This document shows positions 9,029 to 17,831 of a stretch of DNA of 64,000 bases, one piece after another. Numbering within the stretch: position 1 is the first letter of the stretch; each line of letters begins with the position of its first letter. Below the pieces are notes generated by a model. It did no database searches and was not told the DNA's origin. It saw nothing but the letters and a program-made list of their open reading frames with translations. The stretch is from contig NC_010718.1 in assembly GCF_000020005.1 (NCBI RefSeq), positions 2,748,001 to 2,812,000 on the forward strand, given 5' to 3'. Both the position numbers and the translations under genes were made by a program. The stretch comes from Natranaerobius thermophilus JW/NM-WN-LF (GTDB lineage: Bacteria; Bacillota; Natranaerobiia; Natranaerobiales; Natranaerobiaceae).

Positions 9029-9443
9029 TAAAGACGTGATAACCAGACGACTATCTAATCTTGAAGAATATTATCATGATTTAGCCAATATACAGAATGA
9101 TATAACATCTGATCAATTATTTAATGATAAAATTAAGAGAAGGTACATAGAAAGAACCTTACAGATGGCGATAGAAAGCTGTCTTGACATTGCCGGACAT
9201 ATTATATCTTACTCAGGATTTCGGGAACCAATCAGTAATCAGGATACCTTTCAGATTTTAATTGAAGAAAATATTGTTGACAGTCACTTAGGAGAGCGCC
9301 TTAAAAAAATGGCTAAGTTTAGGAATATTATTGTACATGATTACGCTATTATAGACCCTGAAATCGTTCATTCAATTGTGAAAAATAATATTAGTGATCT
9401 AAGAGAGTTTTCTATTATTATAAAGAAGACATATTTGGATTAA
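9021..9443 (+). CDS. HEPN-domain (HepT-like) toxin
   Basis: 140 residues; ATG at 9021 preceded by AAAGGGGTG. The motif RNIIVHDY matches Rx4HxY of HepT toxins, which cleave RNA when not AMPylated. It follows and overlaps its MNT partner. The sequence is only distantly similar to the HEPN protein at 5811-6227. TA function is inferred from the motif and the pairing. Confidence 0.85.
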   Translation: MVNKDVITRRLSNLEEYYHDLANIQNDITSDQLFNDKIKRRYIERTLQMAIESCLDIAGHIISYSGFREPISNQDTFQILIEENIVDSHLGERLKKMAKFRNIIVHDYAIIDPEIVHSIVKNNISDLREFSIIIKKTYLD

Positions 9444-9481
9444 GATAATTATATTATTTTAAAAAGTTCTGTACTCAAAAA

Positions 9482-9517
9482 AAACTACCAATTTATTCTA
9501 GAATAAATTGGTAGTTT
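9482..9517 (-). terminator. Intrinsic terminator of the creatininase operon
   Basis: A perfect 17-bp stem (9482-9498 with 9501-9517) with a 2-base tip. On the minus strand it runs into a T-rich tract. It lies downstream of the leftward gene ending at 9636. Confidence 0.85.
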
Positions 9518-9543
9518 ACGAACAAAAAAGCAAAAATAATATA

Positions 9544-9577
9544 AAATTCCCCCCGGGAATTTCGGGGTTTTGTTTTT
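9544..9577 (+). terminator. Intrinsic terminator of the MNT/HEPN pair
   Basis: AAATTCCC at 9544 pairs with GGGAATTT ending at 9562, with an alternative CCCC/GGGG pairing; then TTTTGTTTTTAATTTT. Oriented to stop rightward transcription from the TA pair. Confidence 0.65.
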
Positions 9578-9635
9578 AATTTTTTTTTTATTAATTAATT
9601 CTCAATTAATTCTTCATGCTTTAATTTTTCATGCT

Positions 9636-10496
9636 TTAGTTCTTCATGTTTTCCATAACTTTCGGTGACTGCACTACTTCCAATTTTTTAAGAGCTTTTG
9701 CTATTACAATCTGTAGAAGTTTTTCACCTGTTTCTCTGGAAGCCGGTTTGTTGTTTCCAATTACACCCGATGCACTAACTTGCTCAATACTCGGTAAATT
9801 GCCGCATGGCTCAGAGAATAGATTGTATTTACTAAGTTCAGGATTTTGCGACAGGGCATCAATCAGTTCATCCCGCAGTACCCTCTGATCAAGAGCTTCT
9901 GCAAATGATGTTTCTCCTTCACAGGCGTGGCAGAAGAACTGAGTTTCTAGTAAGTGCCCTCCTTGTTCTTTAATTGCATTCCAGTAGTTAAAAATATCGA
10001 GTAAATTAGTTTTTTCATTACTTGGAACATTATTTGGGAGTTTATTTGGAACTTTATTGGAGACATTATTTGGACTATTATTTGGACCATTGGAGTTTTC
10101 TTTAATCTCTGTTAAGGTTTCTTTTATGATTTCACCATTTCCACCATGTCCGTTTATCAATAAAATGTCAGTAATACCGTGATGATAGTACGAATGTATA
10201 ATATCCTTTAAGACCATTTTATAGGTTTCTTTTCTGAAACTGACAGTTCCAGGAAACTCCATGTGATGCTGTGAATAGCCAACGGGCATGGATGCTCCAA
10301 TTCCTATGGAGATATTCATAGATTGCTTTGCTTCCTCGGCAATTTTCTTTGCTAACGCTCTGGCAATATATATGTCATTATCAATGGGAAGATGGGGGCC
10401 GTGTTGTTCTATAGATCCTACAGGAAGTAACAATACATCCAGGTCCGGCAGTTTATCTTGAATTTCTTGCCAAGTCAGTCTGCTTAGCTCAAGCAA
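9636..10496 (-). CDS. Creatininase-family amidohydrolase
   Basis: 286 residues. The N-terminus has GSIEQHGPHLPIDND and later HGGNGE, the metal-binding signatures of the creatininase/creatinine amidohydrolase family (also MftE- and FAPy-deamidase-like enzymes). These hydrolyse small cyclic or formamide C-N bonds with a divalent metal pair. Odd feature: residues ~137-165 are a low-complexity Asn/Pro-rich insert (repeats of PNN, PNK), encoded by a degenerate ~12-bp repeat at about 10020-10095. The start is immediately after the symporter stop, so the two are co-transcribed. The substrate is unknown; it is probably what the symporter brings in. Confidence 0.85.
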   Translation of the reverse strand: MLELSRLTWQEIQDKLPDLDVLLLPVGSIEQHGPHLPIDNDIYIARALAKKIAEEAKQSMNISIGIGASMPVGYSQHHMEFPGTVSFRKETYKMVLKDIIHSYYHHGITDILLINGHGGNGEIIKETLTEIKENSNGPNNSPNNVSNKVPNKLPNNVPSNEKTNLLDIFNYWNAIKEQGGHLLETQFFCHACEGETSFAEALDQRVLRDELIDALSQNPELSKYNLFSEPCGNLPSIEQVSASGVIGNNKPASRETGEKLLQIVIAKALKKLEVVQSPKVMENMKN

Positions 10497-11891
10497 TTAT
10501 ACATCAAACACCTTTAACTGTTCTTTAGACGGCCCCTCTGTCATGTAACTAGAAGCTACAAAAACTATTAAAGATAATATTACTGCCGGCACCATAGGGG
10601 GAAGTCCCATAGGTTCATTAAGTAAATGCCAAATAACAGCTGTTCCACCGCCAAATATTATCCCTAAAAATCCGGCAGTAGAGTTGGCCTTTTTCCATAG
10701 ATAGCCACCATAAAGTGGTATTAACAGAGCTGCGCTGTACATTGTATATGCAAACACTATGGCTGTTACGATATCGGGCATGGCTACAGCTAATGAAAAT
10801 GCCAGTGCTGCCACAATCACAAGAGATACTCTGCCCACCTTGAGTAAACTCTTGTCACTGCTGTCTTTTCCAATGAAATTTTGATAAAGATCCCTTGTGA
10901 TATTGATGCTGATACTTAGAAGGAATGAATTAGTGGAAGTAATGATGGCACCTACAATCACTGCCAGTAATATAGCAGCTACGGCAGGATTCATAACCTC
11001 AGAAAGTAAAGTCGCAAAAACTTCGTCAGGCACTACATCCGGACCCAAAATACTTCTAGCACTATAACCTAACATAGCTACTAAAAAGTAACCTATTAAT
11101 GATGTAGGAATCAACCATAGTATCCCCATTTTAGCTGTTCTGCTGTCTTTGGCGGCAAAAGCCCTGGAGAAAATTATGGCCTGCCACACGGCAGTAGTTC
11201 CGAATACGGCGATGGCATTGTTAAAGGCCTCACCGGGAGAAGTAGTCCCTAGTGGAGTTAGGAAATTATCAGGTAAGTCCGAGAAAACAGCACCTATACC
11301 TCCACCATAACTAAATGCAGATATCACTCCTACGATTAGACCTAAAGCGATAATTATGGCCTGTATACTGTCGGTCAAAGCTACACCGACCATACCGCCA
11401 AATAGTGCAATTAAAGTAAAGACTATTATACTAAGTATCATAGCTGGCATAGTTTCAAGTCCAACAAAAGCTGTTAATATTCCGCTTAAGGCGATAATTT
11501 GGACGGCTACCAAACCTATATCGCCTAAAATGATCATGATGGAGCCTACAACTTTAGTTTTGTTATCGTATCTTAACTCAAGAAGGTCAGGGACTGTGTA
11601 CTGTTCTAGTTTCCTACTTTTTTCGGCCATTACAGTAGCAGCCACTGCTACACCTAATAGTGAACCGATACCGGCAAACCACCAGTCAAAGCCCAATTGA
11701 TAGAAACTGCCTGTCCAACCTGTAACGGTTGCACCACCCACAAATGAAGCGAAAAGGGTTCCAACCAACATGGGAAGTCCTAAATTTCTTCCGGCCAAGG
11801 CGAAGTCATCCATGTTTTTGATGTAGCGCGATGTGTAAAACCCAATTCCCAAGATTATCAAAACATAAACGGCCAGTATTGCACCATACAT
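10497..11891 (-). CDS. Sodium:solute symporter (SSS family)
   Basis: 464 residues with about 13 hydrophobic membrane segments and the family's N-terminal pattern (GxGFYTSRYIKNMDDFALAGR). SSS proteins use the sodium gradient to import sugars, amino acids, vitamins or ureides. Start at the ATG at 11891 behind AGGGGGT; a TTG just upstream is in frame. Middle gene of regulator-symporter-creatininase. The pairing suggests the symporter imports the amide or cyclic compound cleaved by the creatininase. Sodium coupling would suit a salt-loving host, but the substrate cannot be read from sequence. Confidence 0.88.
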   Translation of the reverse strand: MYGAILAVYVLIILGIGFYTSRYIKNMDDFALAGRNLGLPMLVGTLFASFVGGATVTGWTGSFYQLGFDWWFAGIGSLLGVAVAATVMAEKSRKLEQYTVPDLLELRYDNKTKVVGSIMIILGDIGLVAVQIIALSGILTAFVGLETMPAMILSIIVFTLIALFGGMVGVALTDSIQAIIIALGLIVGVISAFSYGGGIGAVFSDLPDNFLTPLGTTSPGEAFNNAIAVFGTTAVWQAIIFSRAFAAKDSRTAKMGILWLIPTSLIGYFLVAMLGYSARSILGPDVVPDEVFATLLSEVMNPAVAAILLAVIVGAIITSTNSFLLSISINITRDLYQNFIGKDSSDKSLLKVGRVSLVIVAALAFSLAVAMPDIVTAIVFAYTMYSAALLIPLYGGYLWKKANSTAGFLGIIFGGGTAVIWHLLNEPMGLPPMVPAVILSLIVFVASSYMTEGPSKEQLKVFDV

Positions 11892-11927
11892 CAATTTTTA
11901 CCCCCTATGTAAAATTTGGTTAATTTA

Positions 11928-12506
11928 TCAGAAAGAAGGCGGGGTCATGGCCCATACGCTGATGGACTCTTCATCTCCAGGGTTAAAAAACCTGTGGGGA
12001 ATAGTGGAATCAAAATAAGCACTATCTCCCTCTTCCAGGGTAATAGTTTCATCACCGACGGTGATACCAAGCTTTCCTTTAATCACTAAGCCACATTCTT
12101 CACCTTCATGGGTAACTTTTTCGTGTTCTTCCACTTCTCCACTTTTTAAAGTGACTAGCAACATCTCAATTTTGCGATTCATATCCGGTGATAATAACTG
12201 ATAAATTACATTTGATCTGGGAATGTCTAGCTGTTTTCTGTCTTCTTTTCTAACCACACTAACTTTCTCGCGGTTCAACTCTTCAAAAAAACTGCCCAAG
12301 GGCACTTCCAAAGCTTTGGAGATTTTCCACAGACTACCCAGAGATGCCTGAACCTGCCCTCTTTCAATCTGGCTTAATAGACCTGTACTAATCCCTGTCT
12401 CTTCCGATACATCTTTTAGTTTTAGGTCTTTAGTTTGTCTTAATTTTTTTATTGTCTCACCAATTTCACTTAAATTAATTTCAGTGTCACTATAATTTTT
12501 TGACAT
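11928..12506 (-). CDS. XRE-family regulator with cupin domain
   Basis: 192 residues. Residues ~12-66 form a Cro/CI helix-turn-helix (LKDVSEETGISTGLLSQIERG). Residues ~110-190 form a cupin sensing domain (EHEKVTHEGEECGLVIKG; YFDSTIPHRFFNPG). The architecture is that of repressors or activators of amine and amino-acid catabolism (PuuR-like). It is the first gene of the leftward set, with GGGAGG before the ATG, and probably controls the symporter/creatininase genes in response to their substrate. Confidence 0.88.
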   Translation of the reverse strand: MSKNYSDTEINLSEIGETIKKLRQTKDLKLKDVSEETGISTGLLSQIERGQVQASLGSLWKISKALEVPLGSFFEELNREKVSVVRKEDRKQLDIPRSNVIYQLLSPDMNRKIEMLLVTLKSGEVEEHEKVTHEGEECGLVIKGKLGITVGDETITLEEGDSAYFDSTIPHRFFNPGDEESISVWAMTPPSF

Positions 12507-12726
12507 AGCTAAACAAAATCCTCCCTTCTTAACAAAATTTTTTGATAAAAATTAATTTTTTTAATATGGCTAAACTTTTCTTTTCTATATTTTGACATGT
12601 TCTGAGTATAATATCAAACAAAAAAGATTGCGGATAGTTGAACTCTTCGATTTCAAATCATGTTTCGGGCTGGTACATCTAAAACTCCCCAACAGTAGAA
12701 TTAAAGCTTCCTGATCAACTGCATCT

Positions 12727-12857
12727 ATCCCGAGACCTATACCCCAAAGGGTCATAACAATAAATAAATTTGATAAGTTACTCAAAATATCGATTCCAAG
12801 CTGCGGGAATATGCCTATAGTTCTAAGGGCTACCATGACCAAAAAACCGACAAGTCT
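12727..12857 (-). pseudogene. Fragment of a YeiH-type permease gene
   Basis: About 130 bp closely resembling 17910-18030 inside the intact YeiH-type gene (protein segment VMVALRT.GIFPQLGIDILS). Only this piece is present, so it is a leftover of a duplication or rearrangement. The rest of the 12507-12900 gap shows no further gene. Confidence 0.8.
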
Positions 12858-12909
12858 AAACTACTAGCTTTTACACAAATCTCATAGCCGCTACAGTAGA
12901 GCTTTTAGA

Positions 12910-12965
12910 TTGACAAACATACCGGGGTATGTTACTCTAGTCACATAAGACATACCTCGGTATGT
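12910..12965 (+). promoter_or_regulatory. Promoter and twin palindromic operators of the reductase gene
   Basis: TTGACA at 12910-12915, 17-bp spacer, weak -10 near 12933. Two palindromes with the same arms: AACATACC-GG-GGTATGTT at 12916-12933 (exactly between -35 and -10) and ACATACC-TC-GGTATGT at 12950-12965. Their placement means a bound repressor would block RNA polymerase. The TetR protein encoded at 16108 is the obvious candidate binder. Confidence 0.85.
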
Positions 12966-12990
12966 TAAATTTCATTAGGAGGCGTTTATA

Positions 12991-14949
12991 ATGGATAAAA
13001 AGTATTCAAAGATTTTTGAACCTATTAACATAGGTGGTGTTGAGGTTAGGAATAGAATTAATATGGCACCAATGACTACACTTTACGCCGGACATAATGG
13101 AGAGGTTACAGAACAAATTGTACAGTATTACGGAGCCAGGGCAAGAGGTGGCACCGGTATGGTAACTGTAGAAGGTGCATATGTAAATGAGATGGGAATT
13201 CAAATACCAGGTTCAATCAATGTAAGCGATGACAAATATATCCCTGGATTATCTAGGGTTGCAGATGCCATCAAGGGTAATGGCGGTGTAGCAGTTTTAC
13301 AGCTCATACATTCCGGGATACAAGCTTGGGTGGAACAAGCAGTCGGCCCAAGTGAAATTGGCCGAATCGATGGCAAACCAATTTCTACAGAAAAGACACC
13401 AAGGGCCCTGACTACAAAAGAAGTTAACCAATATGTCCAAGATTTTGCAGATGCCGCCCTTAGAGCAAAGATAGCAGGTTTTGATATTGTCCAAGTTCAT
13501 GGAACACATGGATACCTTATTATGCAATTTTTGTCTCCATTAACCAATAAAAGAACAGACAACTATGGAGCCGACAGAGACCTTTTTCCAGTTGAAATTG
13601 TCAAAGCCATTAAAGAAAAATGTGGACAAGACTTCCCGGTGATGTATAGATTATGTGCCGATGAGTCCTTGGGAGATGAACTAATCAATGGTGGTATAAC
13701 TTTAGAAGATGCTAAAAAGACTGCTGAGAAACTTGAAAATGTTGGAGTAGATGCTTTCGACGTAACTGGAGGATCTGATGATGTGATCCACCTCTATGTA
13801 CCATCTTCATACGTATTAGAAGAAAATGAAGGTTGTTTTATAGATTTAGCTGCAGAAATTAAAAAAACAGTAAATGTGCCTGTAATGAGTGGCGGAGGAG
13901 TAGAAAGCCCTGATGCAGCAGAACAATTGTTAGAATCAGGTCAGGTTGACATGATATTTATGGGAAGGCAACTAATTGCTGATCCAGAGTGGGTATCGAA
14001 AATAGAAAAAGAAAATATAGAAGGAATCAAACAATGTGTTAAATGTGTTGAATGTGGCAAAAGAATAGCCTTTCTTAGGGACATGAGATGTGCCGTCAAT
14101 CCTATAGTAGGTAATGAGTGGAAATATTTAACCGAAAAGGATCTGCCTAAGGCAGCAAATAAAAAGAAAATCCTTGTAATAGGAGCTGGGCCCGGTGGCT
14201 TAGAAGCTGCTAGGACATCGGCCATGAGAGGACATGATGTTACAATAGTGGATAAAGAATCAAAAGTAGGTGGAACATTAAATGTAGCTGCAGTCCCCAA
14301 TTTCAAAAGTAAATTTAAAAAATTAATTAATTGGTACAAGCAGCAGCTTGAAGAGTTAAAGATAAACCTTATATTAAATAAATCTGCAGATTTGGAATTT
14401 ATCCAAGAAGTTAATCCAGATGAAGTGATATTAGCTACAGGTTCCGAAGAAGTAGTGCCATCTATTCCGGGAGTAGAAAATACAGTTATATCGGATGAAG
14501 TATTACTCGGTAATAAAGAGGTAGGGGAAAATGTTGTTGTAATAGGATGTGGACTTGTAGGTGCTGAAACCGCCTACTATATCGCAAAGTCAGGTAAAAA
14601 AGTAAACGTTTTTGAAACACTACCACAAACAGATTTAGGCATAGGGGGGATCGCATTATTAAGACCCTCTGGACTATTTGAAAAGTACGGTGTAACAGTT
14701 AATTTCAATACACCAATAGTCGAAATATATGAAGATGGAGTTTTGACAGTTGATAAATTTGGCAAGAAAATAATCACAAAAGCAGATACTATTGTCTGCG
14801 CAGTAGGTAGGCAACCAGTACATGGCAGTGATTTTGTAAAGTCTATCCGAGAAAATGGCATGGTAGTAAAACCAGTTGGTGATGTTAAGTCTGCCAGAAC
14901 GGTTTATGAAGCTCTCCATGAAGCCTTTAATGCAGCCGTCAGTATATAA
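12991..14949 (+). CDS. NADH:flavin oxidoreductase, old yellow enzyme / 2-enoate reductase type
   Basis: 652 residues, the full length of the three-part 2,4-dienoyl-CoA reductase/BaiCD/enoate reductase family. Residues 1-340 form an FMN-binding TIM barrel (VHGTHGYLIMQFLSP). Then a cysteine cluster for one 4Fe-4S (CVKCVECG...CAVNP, ~350-372), then an FAD/NAD(P) domain with GAGPGGLEAARTSAMRG near 393 and a second GxGxxG near 515. Such enzymes reduce activated C=C bonds, often of unsaturated acids, acyl-CoAs or xenobiotics, in anaerobes. GGAGG ribosome-binding site. Expressed from a promoter bearing twin operators, so inducible, possibly by its own substrate through the nearby TetR. Confidence 0.9.
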   Translation: MDKKYSKIFEPINIGGVEVRNRINMAPMTTLYAGHNGEVTEQIVQYYGARARGGTGMVTVEGAYVNEMGIQIPGSINVSDDKYIPGLSRVADAIKGNGGVAVLQLIHSGIQAWVEQAVGPSEIGRIDGKPISTEKTPRALTTKEVNQYVQDFADAALRAKIAGFDIVQVHGTHGYLIMQFLSPLTNKRTDNYGADRDLFPVEIVKAIKEKCGQDFPVMYRLCADESLGDELINGGITLEDAKKTAEKLENVGVDAFDVTGGSDDVIHLYVPSSYVLEENEGCFIDLAAEIKKTVNVPVMSGGGVESPDAAEQLLESGQVDMIFMGRQLIADPEWVSKIEKENIEGIKQCVKCVECGKRIAFLRDMRCAVNPIVGNEWKYLTEKDLPKAANKKKILVIGAGPGGLEAARTSAMRGHDVTIVDKESKVGGTLNVAAVPNFKSKFKKLINWYKQQLEELKINLILNKSADLEFIQEVNPDEVILATGSEEVVPSIPGVENTVISDEVLLGNKEVGENVVVIGCGLVGAETAYYIAKSGKKVNVFETLPQTDLGIGGIALLRPSGLFEKYGVTVNFNTPIVEIYEDGVLTVDKFGKKIITKADTIVCAVGRQPVHGSDFVKSIRENGMVVKPVGDVKSARTVYEALHEAFNAAVSI

Positions 14950-14963
14950 TGATAGTCTAAGGA

Positions 14964-14993
14964 ATGACAGTCTGGGAAATGGTAATGCTATGG
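14964..14993 (+). repeat. 30-bp direct repeat, left flank of a HEPN/MNT module
   Basis: Matches 15926-15956 except for one substitution and one extra G. Lies 15 bp beyond the reductase stop. With its partner it encloses the MNT/HI0074 pair. Confidence 0.8.
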
Positions 14994-15043
14994 AAATGAT
15001 AGCCTAGAGTCTATGAAAATTGATTTTAATGGAGTAATCACTT

Positions 15044-15076
15044 AGAAAAGGCCCAATTCATGGGTCTTTTCTTTTT
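15044..15076 (+). terminator. Intrinsic terminator after the reductase
   Basis: AGAAAAG-G-CCCA pairs with TGGG-T-CTTTTCT around a short loop, then a T-rich tract (CTTTTTAT). It is oriented for rightward genes and lies between the reductase and the convergent TA pair. Confidence 0.75.
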
Positions 15077-15117
15077 ATACCATATTTCCTTTTCCTCCGT
15101 AGGAATATAAAAGTTTC

Positions 15118-15411
15118 TCATGCCCTATACACTTCTACACCATCTCTTTCAATATTTTGCCTAAGTTGATCATTATTTAGTTCGTCCATTACTATTAAAT
15201 TAATTTTATAGATCCCGGCAGCTTCTTCCAGATCAGTCTGAAGTCCTGTTACAGATTGTCCATTTGTATAAACTGCAATATCAATATCCGAATTGTACGC
15301 AAAATCACCTCTAGCTCTAGAGCCAAAAATTACTGCTTTTTCTACCGCTTCATACTTACTGAACAATGAAACAATTTTTTGGATTTTCTTATCTTCTAAA
15401 CCAATGTTCAT
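15118..15411 (-). CDS. MNT-domain nucleotidyltransferase (antitoxin-like)
   Basis: 97 residues. GSRARGDFAYNSDID fits GSx10DxD of minimal nucleotidyltransferases. It is the second gene of a leftward pair, its ATG overlapping the stop of the HI0074-type HEPN gene. In this pair the HEPN gene comes first, the reverse of the other modules. Likely a TA-type pair that AMPylates its partner; inferred from family. Confidence 0.85.
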   Translation of the reverse strand: MNIGLEDKKIQKIVSLFSKYEAVEKAVIFGSRARGDFAYNSDIDIAVYTNGQSVTGLQTDLEEAAGIYKINLIVMDELNNDQLRQNIERDGVEVYRA

Positions 15412-15809
15412 GATTTGATCTCCCTGCCAAGTTTGTCTTTAAGCTCTTTTAATATTTTGTAGTGTTTACTTTTAATTCTCTGATAAATTTTTTTGGCTTG
15501 GTCTTCATCATAAGTATGGGCTGTTAGATTTCTGTCCTCTAACATATCTATCCATGCATCACCTTCAGTTATCAATCCAGCTGCAAAAGCTTCTTTGAAA
15601 GCCTCTCGAGGTGACCTGACCTCTGCTATTCCATTATAAGACAAGTAGGTTTTAACTAACTTCCAGGAAAGTTCATAGCTGAACTCAAACCTTTGGATTA
15701 CCGCATCTAAAACTATATCATCTGTTTCATCCCTATCTAATGATTCTTCCAGTCTAGTTAAAGCTTTTGAATAATTAAGAAATTTTTCTCTGAGCCTTTC
15801 CATACTCAT
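15408..15809 (-). CDS. HEPN protein, HI0074 / nucleotidyltransferase substrate-binding family
   Basis: 133 residues; ATG at 15809 behind AGGTGAT (an in-frame GTG nine bases earlier is less well placed). Helical, with RFEFSYELSWKLVKTYL typical of the HI0074 family and RNLTAHTY near the end, again Rx4HxY. Partner of the MNT gene it overlaps. HI0074-type proteins were first named substrate-binding partners of nucleotidyltransferases and are now grouped with HEPN toxins. Confidence 0.85.
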   Translation of the reverse strand: MSMERLREKFLNYSKALTRLEESLDRDETDDIVLDAVIQRFEFSYELSWKLVKTYLSYNGIAEVRSPREAFKEAFAAGLITEGDAWIDMLEDRNLTAHTYDEDQAKKIYQRIKSKHYKILKELKDKLGREIKS

Positions 15810-15925
15810 ATTTATCACCTACTTCAATAAGTATAGTTCCACTTACTCTCATGCTTTTTTTATTATAACATATTTTAACTTTTCAAGATATTTTGCAAAT
15901 TCATTGTATTCTTCCCAAATAAAAG

Positions 15926-15956
15926 ATGACAGTTTGGGGAAATGGTAATGCTATGG
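15926..15956 (+). repeat. 31-bp direct repeat, right flank of a HEPN/MNT module
   Basis: Second copy of 14964-14993. The module between the repeats is about 930 bp, nearly the same size as the repeat-bounded module at 5.8-6.7 kb. Confidence 0.8.
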
Positions 15957-15977
15957 GATTGGAATTATTTTAATTAG

Positions 15978-16040
15978 ATTGACATACTCCCACGGTAATC
16001 CAGTAGGCTTTATGCTGATGTTTATCGCAATCTGCCTGAA
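15978..16040 (+). mobile_element. IS200/IS605-like end remnant
   Basis: TTGACATACTCCCAC near 15979-15993 is the typical outer sequence of IS200/IS605 (TnpB-type) ends, and matches the start of the element end at 61008. The hairpin that normally follows is not well kept. No transposase gene nearby. Confidence 0.4.
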
Positions 16041-16041
16041 A

Positions 16042-16070
16042 TTGACAATATAAACTAATCAAAATATAAT
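16042..16070 (+). promoter_or_regulatory. Consensus sigma-A promoter of the TetR gene
   Basis: TTGACA at 16042-16047, exactly 17 bp, TATAAT at 16065-16070: full consensus at both boxes. 37 bp before the TetR start. No copy of the ACATACC operator is present here, so autoregulation through that sequence is not evident. Confidence 0.9.
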
Positions 16071-16107
16071 TAAAATAACTGTAAATAAGAAAGGATGCAA
16101 TTATAAA

Positions 16108-16698
16108 ATGAGATATACTAGTAGAGAACTAAAAGCCAAAAAAAATAAGAAAAAAATTTTCGTTACTGCAATTGATTTAATAAGAAAAAAAGGTTATGAC
16201 AATGTATCAATAAATGAAATTTGCTCCTTGTCAGGATTTACTAAAGGGGCTTTTTATCATTACTTTAACTCAAAAGAAGACTTATTAATCCAATTGCTCA
16301 GAGATGTAGATGACTACTATACTGTGGAGGTATTACCTAAACTCGATGGAATGTCATCTACTGAAAAGTTAACTTATTTTATGCAACAATTTGCGTATTG
16401 TGGTTATGGAGTAGGTGTTGATATAATAAATAACCTGTTTAAGAGCCAAACAAAGGTTTTGAATGATTTTATGAACGATTATGATAGACCTTTTTTCAAA
16501 ATCCTTTTAGAGATAATAGATGAAGGTCAGAAAAAGGGTGAATTTACAGATAAATTGTCCTGCAAAGAGCTAGCCCAATATTGTATGTCTTTTACATGGG
16601 GTGTTTTGCATAATTGGACATTGGAAAACGGCGAATACGATATTGAAGAAAAAATGAAGAGTTATTTAAAGGTATTTATTTTGTCGATACTATATTAA
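16108..16698 (+). CDS. TetR-family transcriptional regulator
   Basis: 196 residues. Residues ~10-57 form the TetR DNA-binding domain (INEICSLSGFTKGAFYHYFNSKEDLL). The rest is a helical ligand-binding domain without recognisable specificity. It has its own consensus promoter. It is the only TetR gene in the window and lies 1.2 kb from the reductase whose promoter carries two palindromic operators, with a TA module inserted between; it is the likely repressor of that reductase. That regulatory link is inference. Confidence 0.9.
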   Translation: MRYTSRELKAKKNKKKIFVTAIDLIRKKGYDNVSINEICSLSGFTKGAFYHYFNSKEDLLIQLLRDVDDYYTVEVLPKLDGMSSTEKLTYFMQQFAYCGYGVGVDIINNLFKSQTKVLNDFMNDYDRPFFKILLEIIDEGQKKGEFTDKLSCKELAQYCMSFTWGVLHNWTLENGEYDIEEKMKSYLKVFILSILY

Positions 16699-16699
16699 T

Positions 16700-16719
16700 C
16701 CAAGTCAGTCTGCTTAGCT
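16700..16719. repeat. 20-bp fragment identical to the 5' end of the creatininase gene
   Basis: All 20 bases equal 10470-10489 in the creatininase N-terminal codons, in the same orientation. It sits between the TetR stop and the radical SAM remnant. Perhaps the last trace of a duplication that also produced the YeiH fragment at 12727. Confidence 0.5.
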
Positions 16720-16720
16720 T

Positions 16721-17831
16721 TTAGAAATGTTTTTTGAAATCCTCATTGTATCCCAAGCGACTACATGCACCACATTGGGTTTGAATATTAGTTATCAATT
16801 TTGGATTTTCTTGATATATCATTTGAAAAACTTTACCTATAGCCATATTTTCAATTACCATATACCTTGATAGTACTAATAAGGAGTTATAAACTTTTCT
16901 CGTTAATCCAAAGCGCCCATCCGGCCGTGGATTATTAATACCGTCTATTATTGAAGCTAAAGATTCTTCATAGACATCCCCTACAGGAAAAGCATGATTC
17001 CCACATGTATATACTATTCCATCACAATCTATGAACAAATCCCCATGATGTTTTCCACCATCGTATGCTTTTTCCCTTGGAATGAAATGTGGACATTCAA
17101 TATCAAATAATCCTTTACCCTTTCTATTCTCTAAAATGTCATCATCTAATTTTTCTGCATCTCCAAGGCTAGCTACATTTAACTCTCTTAAAAAAACTTT
17201 TCCTTTTTCATTTTCGTAAATATTACCATTCTTTAATTCTTCTCTTAAGTTCATTCCTAATTTACTCATTACGTTCTTCTACAATTTGATTTGTAGGTTC
17301 ATCTAGTGAACCACTAGAACTTGCCGTTATTCTTAGCTGATGACCAATTGCATCTAATGTATGTTTTTTACCATAGCCCTCGTTCAAAAATTCATTTATT
17401 GCTCTAGATACAGCTTCAGTAGGAACAGCATTGTAAGCATCTGAATAAACACTTTTAAGGGTTGTATGACTACTATCCACACTGAAGTAAACTCTTATAA
17501 CACCGGCATCCTTTAATGATTTTACTATTTCTGCAGTATTTAAATCGAATAATCCAGCTCTATCAAGTATTTCCTGATTTTGCTTTTTATAGTTACCATA
17601 AGCGCCTATAAGACCACCATTTGTTATAACAGTTGGACGTAAACTTCTTCTAGATGAGTAGTCAGATAATTTTAATAAATCATTATACTCCATTAGTGGT
17701 TCACCACCAGTCCAATAAACACCAACCATCCCAATATCAGATGCTTCATCAATTAGTTGCTTTATTTTATCTACAGAAAGTTGTTTATTTATAGTTAAAT
17801 CATCCATAATACCAAAATAAGACTGGTTCAA
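16721..17831 (-). pseudogene. Radical SAM/SPASM protein, truncated and frameshifted
   Basis: Two leftward frames overlap at 17262-17269. The first (17262-17831) holds the middle of a radical SAM barrel (VGVYWTGGEPLMEYNDLL) but lacks the N-terminal CxxxCxxC that binds the catalytic cluster. The second (16721-17269) holds a C-terminal cysteine-rich part (IDCDGIVYTCGNHAFPVG; QTQCGACSRLG) like a SPASM-type auxiliary-cluster domain. The 5' end is fused directly to the end of the YeiH gene, sharing bases with its stop. Missing catalytic motif plus a broken frame make it a relic. Parents of this type modify peptides or act as anaerobic maturases. Confidence 0.75.
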
